A stretch of DNA of 34,827 bases from an uncultured Bermanella sp. (GCA_913054445.1 CAJXIK010000001.1:1-34827); one strand, 5' to 3'. Numbered from the stretch's first letter, positions 1-9,074 are shown. Translations and numbers: made by a program. The notes: generated by a model not told the origin, from the sequence alone.

Positions 1-100
1 CCTATTGCAGTAGGACAGGCAGATTGCAGCGCTTAAATTTTGCGTTTATTGACCAGTAGGCTGAAGGGGACTGACGCCCCCAGACTGCAATGGCTACGCG

Positions 101-1423
<1,323 letters not shown>

Positions 1424-1552
1424 GCTAAATACCTAGTGTAAATTTTGGGCGGATGTTACCAGAAAGCGACAAGCGGGTAGAGATGTAATTGTAGTGCAAT
1501 GAATTATTCGTGTTGTAAACGATGCTGTAAATGGCGCTTAGGAGGGGAGTTC

Positions 1553-1591
1553 AACCCTAGCCACCCTGTCATGAGAGAGGTGGTTAGGGTT
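1553..1591. repeat. 13-bp inverted repeat (hairpin) after the sulfite reductase operon
   Basis: Arms of 13 bases (AACCCTAGCCACC at 1553-1565 and GGTGGTTAGGGTT at 1579-1591) pair fully apart from one G.U in the plus-strand RNA, which becomes A.C in the minus-strand RNA. The loop is 13 bases. It lies 8 bases beyond the stop codon of the DUF934 gene, where a terminator or 3'-end stabilising hairpin would be expected. No T tract follows on either strand, so it is not a classic intrinsic terminator. Confidence 0.55.
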
Positions 1592-1598
1592 AATGGGC

Positions 1599-2093
1599 TT
1601 ATGCCGCCGTATGTTTGCGCCTAAATAACGGCTCAGGCAAGTCATTGGCCAGCTGATACGGGTCAGTAAAGGTACTAAAGAAGTCTAAAGCCTTCTGCCC
1701 CGATAAACCGTCTTTTAACAGGTAGCTATCAAACCCACAGCGCCGCATGAAGAACAGTTGATCCAGCAAGACATCGCCGATGGCTCGCAATTCACCGCTG
1801 AAATCGCTGCGTTCTTTAACCAGTCGCGCGAGGCTATAGCCGCGACCATTGGCGAAAGCAGGGAAGTGAATGGCGATCAGCGGCAGCGACGATATTAGGC
1901 TAAGGTAAGGCGCCAACTCCACATCGCTGGCCAGCCATATGCCCACATTGCCACGCGCGTTGAGAGCGTCGCGATTATCCAGCCAGTAAGGGGCGGGCAC
2001 TAAGATGTTACCACTGGGCAACTCACTCTCGATATCTTCTACTAGCGTCCAATTGTCATCCAGAACGCCGGTATCATTAATTAGCTTTTGCAT
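1599..2093 (-). CDS. DUF934 family protein, sulfite reductase partner
   Basis: A 164-residue protein of the DUF934 family, which is commonly encoded directly after the CysI-type sulfite reductase in Pseudomonas-like bacteria and is thought to serve assimilatory sulfate reduction. Its biochemical role is not established. Visible features are the central stretch with FANGRGYSLARL, a basic RxxxF(S/D)GELRAIGD segment and FFMRRCGFD, all typical of the family. The start was set at the ATG at 2093 (MQKLIND...). The frame is open further upstream, but those codons overlap cysI heavily and do not look like the family. With this start the gene overlaps the end of cysI by 17 bases, so the two are very likely co-transcribed and translationally coupled. 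A hairpin lies just past its stop codon. Confidence 0.88.
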   Translation of the reverse strand: MQKLINDTGVLDDNWTLVEDIESELPSGNILVPAPYWLDNRDALNARGNVGIWLASDVELAPYLSLISSLPLIAIHFPAFANGRGYSLARLVKERSDFSGELRAIGDVLLDQLFFMRRCGFDSYLLKDGLSGQKALDFFSTFTDPYQLANDLPEPLFRRKHTAA

Positions 2094-3738
2094 AAACACG
2101 TTCCTTAAAGGGAGTTTGACCGATGCGACCATAGGTGTCGATGAAGCGCTCGCCTTCGATGCGTGACTCAACAAATACGTCCAGTATCTTGCCGATAATG
2201 TTGGGCATTTCAGCGCGGGCAAACGAGGGGCCCAAAATCTTACCTATGCTCGCCCCAGTGCCAGACTGGCCGCCGAGGGAGACCTGATAAAACTCGGCCC
2301 CTTTTTTATCCACGCCAAGAATACCGATGTGGCCGATGTGATGGTGGCCACAGGCGTTCATGCAGCCCGAAATGTTAAGGTCAATCTCACCTAGGTCGTA
2401 GAGGTAATCTAGGTTGTCGAACTTCTCTTGCAAGGCTTCCGCCACCGGCAAAGACTTGGCGTTGGCCAATGCACAGAAATCACCACCCGGGCAGCAAATC
2501 ATATCGGTGAGCATGCCTAGGTTGGGTGTCGCAAAACCAGCTTGCTTGGCTGCTTGCCAAAGATCAAACAGTTGGCTTTTCTTAACGTCGGCCAACACCA
2601 AATTTTGCTCGTGAGTGCTGCGTATCTCGCCCAGGCTATAACGATCGGCGAGGTCGGCCACGGTATCCAGCTGCAGATCGGTAATGTCCCCCGGTGGGGT
2701 GCCTATTTTCTTCAGGGTGAGGGTGACGATGGCATAGCCGTCAACCTTGTGCTGACTGACGTTACGCTGGTACCAGTTGGAGAAGGCCTTATTGTCGGCC
2801 ATGTGAGTCTGCAAGGTGCTGTCATGGTCACTCAGTGCCTCGTAGGCAGGGGCGACAAAGTGTGCCTTGATGCGCTCAAGCTCTGCACTGGTGAGGGTGC
2901 CGGGGCCATCCTTAAGATGTTGCCACTCTTCATCGACCAATTTAGCGAAGTCTTCAACCCCTAAGGCCTTAACTAAGATTTTAATTCTGGCCTTATATTT
3001 GTTGTCACGACGACCGTTCAGGTTGTAGACGCGCAATACCGCATCTAGATAGGTGAGCAGGTCTTTTTCGGCTAAGAAGTCTTTGACTAGGTTGGCGACG
3101 ATGGGCGTACGACCTAGGCCACCGCCCACGTATACCTGGAAGCCTAACTCGCCAGCCTGGTTGCGAACGATCTTGATGCCGATATCATGCAGCAAGGTGG
3201 CGACGCGATCTTCCTTGAGGTGGCTGTTCACCGCTATTTTGAACTTACGCGGTAAAAAGGCAAATTCTGGGTGGAAAGTCGACCATTGGCGGATAATCTC
3301 GCAATAAGGGCGCGGGTCCACTAGCTCGTCAGGCACCACACCGGCAAACTGATCTGTGGTGGTGTTACGAATACAGTTGCCGCTGGTTTGAATGGCGTGC
3401 ATCTGCACCTCGGCCAACTCGGCCAAGATAGCCGGTACATCGGCCAATTCGGGCCAGTTAAACTGCACGTTGGTACGAGTACTGATGTGCGCATAGCCTT
3501 TGTCATAGGTGCGGGCTATGTGGGCAAGCTTGCGCACCTGTTGGCTGGACATGAGTCCGTAAGGCACCGCGACTCGCAGCATGGGCGCATAACGTTGCAC
3601 GTAGAGGCCATTTTGCAGGCGCAGAGGCAGAAACTGCTCTTCGCTGAGCTCCCCCGCTAGGTAGCGTTCGGTTTGATCTTTAAACTGAGCGACGCGCTCA
3701 TCTACGATGCGTTGATCGTAGTCATCATATTTATACAT
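2077..3738 (-). CDS. cysI: Assimilatory sulfite reductase, siroheme/4Fe-4S subunit
   Basis: Reduces sulfite to sulfide by six electrons in cysteine synthesis (cytoplasm). It strongly resembles the 550-residue Pseudomonas-type nitrite/sulfite reductase. The siroheme-4Fe-4S cysteines are visible as CCPGGDFC (ligands about residues 416 and 422) and CMNACGHHH (459 and 463), with TSGNC near 118-122 and the ferredoxin-like half domains before each. The start was set at ATG 3738 (MYKYDDYDQ..., 553 residues), because homologues begin there; an in-frame ATG at 3750 would add four residues. No flavoprotein subunit (cysJ) is adjacent, which fits the ferredoxin- or other donor-dependent form. The gene overlaps the DUF934 gene by 17 bases. 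CysB, encoded about 5.5 kb away, is the expected activator, but I could not assign a CysB site upstream. Confidence 0.95.
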   Translation of the reverse strand: MYKYDDYDQRIVDERVAQFKDQTERYLAGELSEEQFLPLRLQNGLYVQRYAPMLRVAVPYGLMSSQQVRKLAHIARTYDKGYAHISTRTNVQFNWPELADVPAILAELAEVQMHAIQTSGNCIRNTTTDQFAGVVPDELVDPRPYCEIIRQWSTFHPEFAFLPRKFKIAVNSHLKEDRVATLLHDIGIKIVRNQAGELGFQVYVGGGLGRTPIVANLVKDFLAEKDLLTYLDAVLRVYNLNGRRDNKYKARIKILVKALGVEDFAKLVDEEWQHLKDGPGTLTSAELERIKAHFVAPAYEALSDHDSTLQTHMADNKAFSNWYQRNVSQHKVDGYAIVTLTLKKIGTPPGDITDLQLDTVADLADRYSLGEIRSTHEQNLVLADVKKSQLFDLWQAAKQAGFATPNLGMLTDMICCPGGDFCALANAKSLPVAEALQEKFDNLDYLYDLGEIDLNISGCMNACGHHHIGHIGILGVDKKGAEFYQVSLGGQSGTGASIGKILGPSFARAEMPNIIGKILDVFVESRIEGERFIDTYGRIGQTPFKERVYAKAN

Positions 3739-3925
3739 TCGGGTATCCATTCAATCGTTGTGCCACACAATAGCGGGCACAACCTTGAGATATTTCACTT
3801 GGCCGAACAATAGCAAAACTCGCATATCGAGAAAATGGTTAATTTCTTATAATGCTTATCTGTTTTGCATATAACGAGAGGCCTCCGCAGAGAACGAATT
3901 AGCCACTCGAAGTGCTATCCTAGGA

Positions 3926-3950
3926 ATACCCGAGTAATAAACTAGGGATT
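3926..3950 (+). promoter_or_regulatory. Candidate IscR type 1 binding site upstream of nfuA
   Basis: A 25-bp dyad with half sites ATACCCGAGT and ACTAGGGATT agrees with about 19 of 25 positions of the published E. coli IscR type 1 consensus as I remember it. It ends on the proposed -35 element of nfuA. IscR controls Fe-S biogenesis genes, and nfuA is a known IscR target in E. coli. Not tested here. Confidence 0.5.
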
Positions 3951-3977
3951 GGTTTTCTGCCTAAAAATCAGTAAAAT
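3949..3977 (+). promoter_or_regulatory. Putative sigma70 promoter of nfuA
   Basis: TTGGTT at 3949-3954 and TAAAAT at 3972-3977 are separated by 17 bases. Transcription would begin near 3984, giving a short leader that still contains the GGAG ribosome-binding site at about 3993. The -35 overlaps the end of the IscR-like dyad, so bound IscR could block it. Confidence 0.45.
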
Positions 3978-4003
3978 TGCGCAAAATTTGTTGGAGTTAT
4001 TGC

Positions 4004-4582
4004 ATGTTGGATATTACCGATTCGGCTAAAGATTATTTAGTGGGGCTGTTGGCCAAACAAAACTCACCCGGTATGTCGGTGAGAGTGTTCATCACTCAAC
4101 CGGGCACCCCTTATGCGGAAACCTGTTTGGCCTATTGTCGCCCAGATGAGGTGAACGAAAATGACGAGATCATGGACCTAGACGACCTACGGGTGTATCT
4201 GGATAAACAGAGCGTGCTCTATATGGACGATGCCAAGATTGATTTTGCTAAGGATAAAATGGGCGGGCAGCTCACCATTAAGGCGCCCAATGCCAAGATG
4301 CCTAAGGTCACCAAAGACAGTCCCCTCGAAGAACAAATCACCTATATCCTCTATAACGAGGTCAACCCAGGGCTGGCGTCCCACGGTGGTGAGGTGAAGC
4401 TCATGGAGGTAACGGCAGATGGCGTGGCCATATTGGAATTTGGCGGCGGCTGCCAGGGTTGCAGTGCCGTGGATATCACCCTCAAAGAGGGCATAGAGAA
4501 AACCTTGCTCGCTAAGTTGCCGCAGTTAACGGCGGTGCGTGATGTGACCGACCATACCAATTCAGACAACGCCTACATGTAG
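4004..4582 (+). CDS. nfuA: Fe-S cluster biogenesis/carrier protein NfuA
   Basis: Carries a 4Fe-4S cluster and passes it to target enzymes. The 192-residue protein has the two NfuA parts: an A-type-like N-terminal domain (about 1-95) and a C-terminal Nfu domain with the cluster-binding CQGC at 150-153 within GGGCQGCSAVD. E. coli NfuA is 191 residues, so the length fits. The start is ATG 4004, 8 bases after GGAG; the frame is open nine codons further upstream, but those lack a ribosome-binding site and homology. It is convergent with purK, with tandem hairpins between them. The upstream IscR-like site suggests induction when Fe-S clusters are scarce. Genes for Fe-S enzymes (cysI, cysH, etfD) elsewhere in the window are plausible clients. 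Confidence 0.95.
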   Translation: MLDITDSAKDYLVGLLAKQNSPGMSVRVFITQPGTPYAETCLAYCRPDEVNENDEIMDLDDLRVYLDKQSVLYMDDAKIDFAKDKMGGQLTIKAPNAKMPKVTKDSPLEEQITYILYNEVNPGLASHGGEVKLMEVTADGVAILEFGGGCQGCSAVDITLKEGIEKTLLAKLPQLTAVRDVTDHTNSDNAYM

Positions 4583-4627
4583 GCAAAGCCTAATACATGC
4601 AAGCGCCATGGATGGCGTGTGTGCATG
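4571..4627. terminator. Tandem hairpins between convergent nfuA and purK
   Basis: A perfect 14-bp palindrome (GCCTACATGTAGGC, 4571-4584) spans the nfuA stop codon. It is followed by a longer hairpin at 4596-4627 with inner arms CGCCAT/ATGGCG and outer arms CATGCA/TGCATG. It fills the gap between two converging genes and may stop both transcripts, although no T tract is present. Confidence 0.4.
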
Positions 4628-4628
4628 C

Positions 4629-5732
4629 CTAGCCACATTCATCAATAAAGGCAGCGAGCGTTTCTAGGCTGGCGTCTACTTCCCCTTCGCTGTCGCCAAA
4701 GACATTGATATGCCCCAGCTTACGATTGGGCCGCTCCGACTTGCCATACATGTGCAGGTGGGCATTGGCGTTGGCCAGCACGCAATCGCGGTCACCATTC
4801 TTGCCGATGATGTTGATCATGGCCGAGGCCGCCTGTTTAGCCTGTGGATTGCCCAAGGGCATACCGCAAATGGCGCGCACATGATTCTCAAATTGACTGC
4901 AATAGCTGCCCTCTATGCTCCAGTGTCCGGAGTTGTGCACTCTTGGGGCCATCTCATTGGCCACTAGGCCGTCTTCGCAATCGAACAGCTCTAGGGTCAA
5001 TACGCCCACATGATCGAGGTGATTGAGCAGCAGGCTAATGAAATCCTTGGCTTGCTGCTCTTTCGCGGGACACAGGTCTTTTACCGGCACCCGAGACACG
5101 CGCAAAATACCCTCATGATGAGCATTCTCGGCGATGGGGTAGACCTGAATGTTGCCATGAACATCCCGTGCCGCAATAACGGAGAGCTCACGACTAAAAT
5201 TAACAAACGACTCGGCGATTAACTCATTACCCGCTAAGGCGTGCCAGGCGGCATCGATGTCGGCCACCGTCTTTATGACCGCTTGCCCCTTGCCGTCGTA
5301 ACCCTCGGTGGTAGTCTTCACCACGATAGGAAGGCCTAGCTGCTGGCAGGCGTAACTTAATTCATCCTTGCTGGTCACCCTTAGAAACTGGGCGGTGGCA
5401 ATGCCGAGGTCATTAAACTCGGTTTTTTCGGTCAACCTGTGCTGACTCTTGCTGAGGGATAGCTCACCTGGGTAGACAGGCTTTTGCAGGTTAATCTTAC
5501 GCACCAATTCGAGGCTGGTATTCTCGCTTTCGTACGTCACCACATCGACCGAGGCGATAAATTGCGCGAGGGCATTATTCGCACTGGGTCGAATGCCAGT
5601 ACCCAAGTTGCTACAAGGGGACTGCTGAGCCTCATCATAAAATACAAAATCGATATCTAGGGGGATGCCGGCCAATGCCATCATGCGACCAAGCTGGCCT
5701 GCGCCAATGACACCTACGCGTTTTGTCGTCAT
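4629..5732 (-). CDS. purK: N5-carboxyaminoimidazole ribonucleotide synthase PurK
   Basis: ATP-grasp enzyme that adds bicarbonate to AIR to make N5-CAIR in purine synthesis. The 367-residue protein begins with the nucleotide-binding GAGQLGRMMALAG loop, followed by the ATP-grasp core (VVKTTTEGYDGKGQ; then the ELSVIAARD and ENAHHEGI segments) and the metal/phosphate region NEMAPRVHNSGHWSIEGS. All of these are conserved in PurK. The length is close to the E. coli enzyme (355). Its ATG directly abuts the purE stop codon with no gap, so the two are one operon and are translated together. PurK supplies the unstable N5-CAIR to PurE. Confidence 0.96.
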   Translation of the reverse strand: MTTKRVGVIGAGQLGRMMALAGIPLDIDFVFYDEAQQSPCSNLGTGIRPSANNALAQFIASVDVVTYESENTSLELVRKINLQKPVYPGELSLSKSQHRLTEKTEFNDLGIATAQFLRVTSKDELSYACQQLGLPIVVKTTTEGYDGKGQAVIKTVADIDAAWHALAGNELIAESFVNFSRELSVIAARDVHGNIQVYPIAENAHHEGILRVSRVPVKDLCPAKEQQAKDFISLLLNHLDHVGVLTLELFDCEDGLVANEMAPRVHNSGHWSIEGSYCSQFENHVRAICGMPLGNPQAKQAASAMINIIGKNGDRDCVLANANAHLHMYGKSERPNRKLGHINVFGDSEGEVDASLETLAAFIDECG

Positions 5733-6227
5733 TTATGCATCTCTTGGGTCGGGTATGGACAGAACTTTTTCGGTTTGCTGGCGGCGAAACTCAATGAGTT
5801 TCGCGCGCACATCATCATCATGCAGGGCGATGATTTGCGCGGCCAGTATGCCTGCATTGGCGGCACCCGCTGGGCCGATGGCCAGAGTGCCCACCGCAAT
5901 GCCAGCCGGCATCTGCGCGATAGACAGCAAAGAATCTATGCCATTGAGGGTCTTGCTTTTAACGGGCACACCCAGCACTGGAATGTGAGTCTTGGCAGAC
6001 ACCATACCGGGTAGGTGGGCGGCACCACCAGCACCGGCGATGATGGCCTGAATGCCACGCTCACCAGCGGTTGCCGCGTATTCAAATAATAAATCTGGCG
6101 TGCGGTGGGCAGAAACCACCTTCACCTCATAGCTAACACCCAGCTTGGTTAGCATTTCCTCGGCTTTTTCCATGGTGGGCCAATCAGAGGTGGACCCCAT
6201 GATAATGCCAACTTGTGGACGATTCAT
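5733..6227 (-). CDS. purE: N5-CAIR mutase PurE
   Basis: Class I PurE, which converts N5-CAIR to CAIR in purine synthesis. The 164-residue protein has the N-terminal GSTSDWP loop (11-17), SAHRTP at 39-44 and GAGGAAHLPGM at 65-75, which form the active site in known PurE octamers. It is the first gene of the purEK operon and is followed without a gap by purK. The promoter must lie in the 79-base gap before it, just past the aroF terminator. No PurR box of the E. coli type is visible there, so regulation is unknown. Confidence 0.97.
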   Translation of the reverse strand: MNRPQVGIIMGSTSDWPTMEKAEEMLTKLGVSYEVKVVSAHRTPDLLFEYAATAGERGIQAIIAGAGGAAHLPGMVSAKTHIPVLGVPVKSKTLNGIDSLLSIAQMPAGIAVGTLAIGPAGAANAGILAAQIIALHDDDVRAKLIEFRRQQTEKVLSIPDPRDA

Positions 6228-6256
6228 CGTTAACTACTCAATATTGAAGGGGGCGG

Positions 6257-6265
6257 ATTCTAACA
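6257..6265 (-). promoter_or_regulatory. Putative extended -10 promoter of purEK
   Basis: On the minus strand TGTTAGAAT reads as an extended -10 (TG-N-TAGAAT), about 23 bases upstream of the likely leader end at the purE ATG (6227). No good -35 is present; the T tract of the neighbouring terminator lies where the spacer would be. A perfect 10-bp palindrome (TCAATATTGA, 6238-6247) sits between it and purE. Confidence 0.3.
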
Positions 6266-6304
6266 TAAAAAAGGAGGGAGGTTGCAGCGCAACCCCCCTT
6301 TTTG
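6265..6304 (-). terminator. Intrinsic terminator after the DAHP synthase gene
   Basis: On the minus strand, a GGTTGC/GCAACC stem, extended by a G/C-rich stretch with one mismatch, closes on a 3-base loop and is followed by TCC and TTTTTT. It starts within a few bases of the aroF stop. The plus strand also ends in TTTTT, so it may work in both directions. Confidence 0.8.
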
Positions 6305-6306
6305 AA

Positions 6307-7374
6307 TTAACGCTTAGGCAGGATGTCTTTTAACTTTGCATGCATCTTGAGGATAGATTCTTCGGTTTGTGCCCAAGAGATACAGCCATCCGTCACCGAT
6401 TGCCCGTAAACCAGATCATCTAGGTTTTTAGGGATGCTCTGATTGCCAAACTCTAAGTGAGATTCCACCATTAAGCCCACGATAGACGTATTGCCTTCGA
6501 GGATCTGGTTGCTGGCGTTGTCCATGACCAGGGGCTGTAGCGCCGGGTCCTTGTTGGAGTTGGCGTGGCTACAGTCAATCATGATGTTGTTGGGGATGCC
6601 GGCTTTCTCTATTTCCTGCTCACACAGGGCGATGCTTACCGAATCGTAATTTGGCTTGCCGCCGCCACCGCGCAGCACGATGTGGCCGTTGGGGTTGCCT
6701 TGGGTTTCCACCACGGATACCTGGCCGTCTCCGTTTATACCCAGAAAACGGTGCGGGTTGGCAACGGATTGTAGGGCGTTGATGGCCACCGTTAGGTTGC
6801 CGTCGGTGCCGTTTTTAAAGCCCACCGCGGAGGAAAGGCCGCTGGCCATCTCTCTGTGAGTCTGGCTCTCTGTGGTGCGGGCGCCGATGGCAGACCAGCT
6901 AATTAGGTCTTGTAGGTATTGTGGCGAAATAGGGTCCAGCGCTTCGGTGCTTAAGGGCAGGCCCAGTTCGGCCAGATCGATCAGCAACTTACGGGATATG
7001 GTTAAGCCGTCTTCAATCTTAAAGGTGTCGTTTAAGTAGGGGTCATTGATGAGACCTTTCCAACCCACTGTGGTGCGGGGCTTTTCGAAGTAAACGCGCA
7101 TCACCAGCAAGAGTGTGTCGCCTACTTTCTCGCTCAACACCTTTAGGCGCTCGGCGTATTCTTTGGCCGCTTTTACGTCATGAATAGAGCAGGGGCCGAT
7201 GACCACAAATAAACGGTGATCCTTGCGTTCGAGGATGTTACGAATAGCATCGCGGCCCCGTTCTATGGAGGCTATGGCGCTGTCGCTAACGGGCAATTGT
7301 GCCTTTAGTTTTTCCGGGGTAATGAGAGGGGTGGAGCTCTTAATGTTTAAATCTTCGAGGCGCGTGTTAGTCAT
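6307..7374 (-). CDS. aroF: 3-deoxy-7-phosphoheptulonate (DAHP) synthase, class I
   Basis: Condenses PEP and erythrose 4-phosphate, the first step of aromatic amino acid synthesis. The 355-residue protein has the class I AroAI-alpha motifs: GPCSIHD, the PEP-binding KPRTTVGWKG, GARTTESQ and GFKNGTDG, and a metal-binding DCSHANS. Segments such as STEALDPISPQYL and ETQGNPNGH are closer to the tyrosine-sensitive AroF than to AroG of E. coli as I recall them, so the symbol is a best guess. The start is ATG 7374; a TTG 18 bases upstream is possible but less likely. It has its own terminator. No TyrR box was recognised in the upstream 150 bases. PpsA, which makes the substrate PEP, is also in this window. 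Confidence 0.93.
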   Translation of the reverse strand: MTNTRLEDLNIKSSTPLITPEKLKAQLPVSDSAIASIERGRDAIRNILERKDHRLFVVIGPCSIHDVKAAKEYAERLKVLSEKVGDTLLLVMRVYFEKPRTTVGWKGLINDPYLNDTFKIEDGLTISRKLLIDLAELGLPLSTEALDPISPQYLQDLISWSAIGARTTESQTHREMASGLSSAVGFKNGTDGNLTVAINALQSVANPHRFLGINGDGQVSVVETQGNPNGHIVLRGGGGKPNYDSVSIALCEQEIEKAGIPNNIMIDCSHANSNKDPALQPLVMDNASNQILEGNTSIVGLMVESHLEFGNQSIPKNLDDLVYGQSVTDGCISWAQTEESILKMHAKLKDILPKR

Positions 7375-7524
7375 GGTACTTAAGATCCGCAACGGAAAGT
7401 TAATTTTATATTTGAGGTGAATAATAAAGCAGTTGAGGGGACAGCTGAAGGGCTTTGTTGCGGCAAATGATGAGATTTGGCAAGTTTTAAAGGCAAGGCC
7501 TGCAAGAATTACAAGCCTTGTTGG

Positions 7525-7704
7525 TTATTTGCTCAATTTATCGTTGATTTCTTTGTACTTCATGACGTCAGGCTCGGGGAACATGATCTCAGAGCCATTT
7601 TTCACGCTTCTTAATAAATGCTCTCGCGCCCACCGTTTTACCGTGACCTCACTCACATTTAGTATCGTGCAGGTTTCTGTAATGTTTAATAATTTGTCGC
7701 CCAT
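7525..7704 (-). CDS. Small helix-turn-helix DNA-binding protein (excisionase/MerR-like)
   Basis: A 59-residue protein, easily missed because of its size. It runs MGDKLLNITETCTILNVSEV, then TVKRWAREHLLRSVKNG, and ends KEINDKLSK. The pattern (L-N-I-T-E-x-x-x-x-L-N-V-S-x-x-T-V-x-R-W, a turn, then a basic x-G-x-x-x-x-F-P-E-x-D wing) is the winged helix-turn-helix of the excisionase/AlpA/MerR-N-terminal group (HTH_17-like). A strong AGGAGG (7710-7715) sits 5 bases before the ATG. Past the stop there is a weak stem (CAAGGC/GCCTTG, 7494-7520). It lies between aroF and the divergent universal stress gene, with no integrase, prophage or toxin nearby, so it is more likely a small transcription regulator than a true excisionase. 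Its target is unknown. Confidence 0.78.
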   Translation of the reverse strand: MGDKLLNITETCTILNVSEVTVKRWAREHLLRSVKNGSEIMFPEPDVMKYKEINDKLSK

Positions 7705-7709
7705 ACTCG

Positions 7710-7715
7710 CCTCCT
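7710..7715 (-). promoter_or_regulatory. Strong Shine-Dalgarno for the small HTH gene
   Basis: AGGAGG on the minus strand, 5 bases before the ATG at 7704. This perfect site is the main nucleotide-level evidence that the 59-codon frame is translated. Confidence 0.75.
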
Positions 7716-7790
7716 AATCAGCATGAATTTAGTATAGACAGTTATTTCCCCTGCTATGCTTAAAATTATATTTGGCAGAAAGTAGTCGCC

Positions 7791-8288
7791 GTGATCAAAC
7801 ATATCTTATTCGCCACCGATTTAGGACTATATGGACCCTACCTAATGAAGCAGCTGGCCTCCGTGGTGCAAAGCACGGGGGCCAGTGTGGACATCCTACA
7901 TGCTATCGAGCCCATGGGGTTGTTTGCCGAATCTATCATCGATACCTACATGCCAGACAAAGAGCGTGAGTTCTTGCGTCACAAGGGCCTTACCGAGGTC
8001 ATCGAGCGCATTCGCTTGCAGGTGATCGACACCCTCAATTCAGAGTACGCAGATTCGTTAAAGTTAATTAATCTGCGCGAGGTGCTGGTTAAGGTGGGGG
8101 TGCCCGCCGAGGTTATTATTGAACAGGCTAAGCTAACCGGCAGCGATCTGATTGTACTGGGTAGTCATGGCCAGCAAACCTACTGCGGTGGGGTGCTGGG
8201 GTCCGTGGTGAGCAAAGTATTACAGACCGCGCCTGTGGCGGTGCACATGATCCCCATGTTGACCCTCGACGATCTGGCACGCAGCTAA
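7791..8288 (+). CDS. Universal stress protein (UspA family), ATP-binding type
   Basis: Cytoplasmic single-domain Usp protein of 165 residues. The N-terminus (MIKHILFATDLG) is the first beta strand and Asp of the fold. The C-terminal half holds VLGSHG followed by nine residues and GS, the G-2X-G-9X-G(S/T) signature of ATP-binding Usp proteins. The start is GTG 7791 with a weak ribosome-binding site; the encoded N-terminus matches the family exactly. It is divergent from the small HTH gene, separated by 86 bases, so the two could share control. Its stop codon abuts the stop of the convergent TauE gene. The particular stress or partner is not evident. Confidence 0.92.
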   Translation: MIKHILFATDLGLYGPYLMKQLASVVQSTGASVDILHAIEPMGLFAESIIDTYMPDKEREFLRHKGLTEVIERIRLQVIDTLNSEYADSLKLINLREVLVKVGVPAEVIIEQAKLTGSDLIVLGSHGQQTYCGGVLGSVVSKVLQTAPVAVHMIPMLTLDDLARS

Positions 8289-9074
8289 TCAAAAGAAAAC
8301 GTATTTAGCCCCTAAGCCCATCAACAGGCTAGCGAGGGCGGCTCTCAATATGCTTTCCGGCAATCTTGTCCCCAGCTTACTGCCAAAATGAATGGCTGGA
8401 ATCGAGCCAATCAGCAACGCCCCAAGCAACGCAAAGTCCACATTGCCCAATGATAGGTGAATAAGACCGCCAATCATGGTCAAGGGAACGGCGTGGGCTA
8501 GGTCTGTGCCTATGATATTAATGGATTTCAGGTGGGGGTAGAGTATCAATAATATGGCGGTGCCAATGGCACCAGCCCCCACGGATGACAGAGTGACAAA
8601 TATGCCCAGCAGCACCCCCATGGCCACCGTCAGGGCGGCCTTGTTTTTTTGCAGCCAGCTGCTTTGCTTTAGGTCGGCTTGGCGCTGAGAGAAGAGCTGT
8701 AACTTCTGTCGAAAAATAATCATGCTGGCGGTGAGTATGAGCATGACCCCGAGGCTAGTGGTGATGACACCTGTATATTGCTTGAAGTCGTCGAAGTATA
8801 GGTATAAAACCAAGCCCGTCATCAAGGCGGCCGGAATGCTGCCGAGGGCCAGCAGCCAGGTGATTTCCCAGCGAATACTTTTATGCTGGTGATGAGACAC
8901 CACCCCGCTCGCCTTGGTAATGGAGGCGTAGAGCAGGTCGGTGCCCACCGCCACATGGGGCGGTATGCCAAACATGAGCAGCAAGGGTGTCATGAGGGAG
9001 CCGCCGCCAATGCCGGTCAGGCCGATTATTAGGCCAACCAGCGCCCCCGAGATGATATATAACAGAAAATCCAT
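8289..9074 (-). CDS. TauE/SafE family membrane transporter (probable sulfite/sulfonate-related exporter)
   Basis: An inner-membrane protein of 261 residues made almost entirely of hydrophobic helices (about seven or eight). It shows the two family repeats: GLTGIGGGSLMTPLL near residue 18 with GTDLLYASITKASG...HH, and later GAGAIGTAILLILYP with GTDLAHAVPLT. Members move sulfite, sulfoacetate or other anions, mostly outward. Specificity cannot be read from sequence, but its place next to cysB and near cysI and cysH suggests sulfur anions. It ends directly against the universal stress gene and is divergent from cysB across 141 AT-rich bases, which contain a LysR-type dyad, so CysB control is possible. 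Confidence 0.88.
   Translation of the reverse strand: MDFLLYIISGALVGLIIGLTGIGGGSLMTPLLLMFGIPPHVAVGTDLLYASITKASGVVSHHQHKSIRWEITWLLALGSIPAALMTGLVLYLYFDDFKQYTGVITTSLGVMLILTASMIIFRQKLQLFSQRQADLKQSSWLQKNKAALTVAMGVLLGIFVTLSSVGAGAIGTAILLILYPHLKSINIIGTDLAHAVPLTMIGGLIHLSLGNVDFALLGALLIGSIPAIHFGSKLGTRLPESILRAALASLLMGLGAKYVFF

Noticed and set aside
61..100. Hairpin-like GGGG/CCCC after the helicase gene
   Set aside because: Only four paired bases with an uneven loop and no T tract, so it is not supportable as a terminator.
7525..7704. Reading the small HTH gene as a phage excisionase and the locus as a prophage remnant
   Set aside because: No integrase, attachment-site repeats, tRNA or other phage gene is near, and the flanking genes are core metabolism.
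7433..7717. A 94-codon plus-strand frame over the small HTH gene
   Set aside because: It has no ribosome-binding site and no recognisable domain, and it runs opposite the 59-codon HTH frame, which has a perfect AGGAGG and a clear fold pattern.
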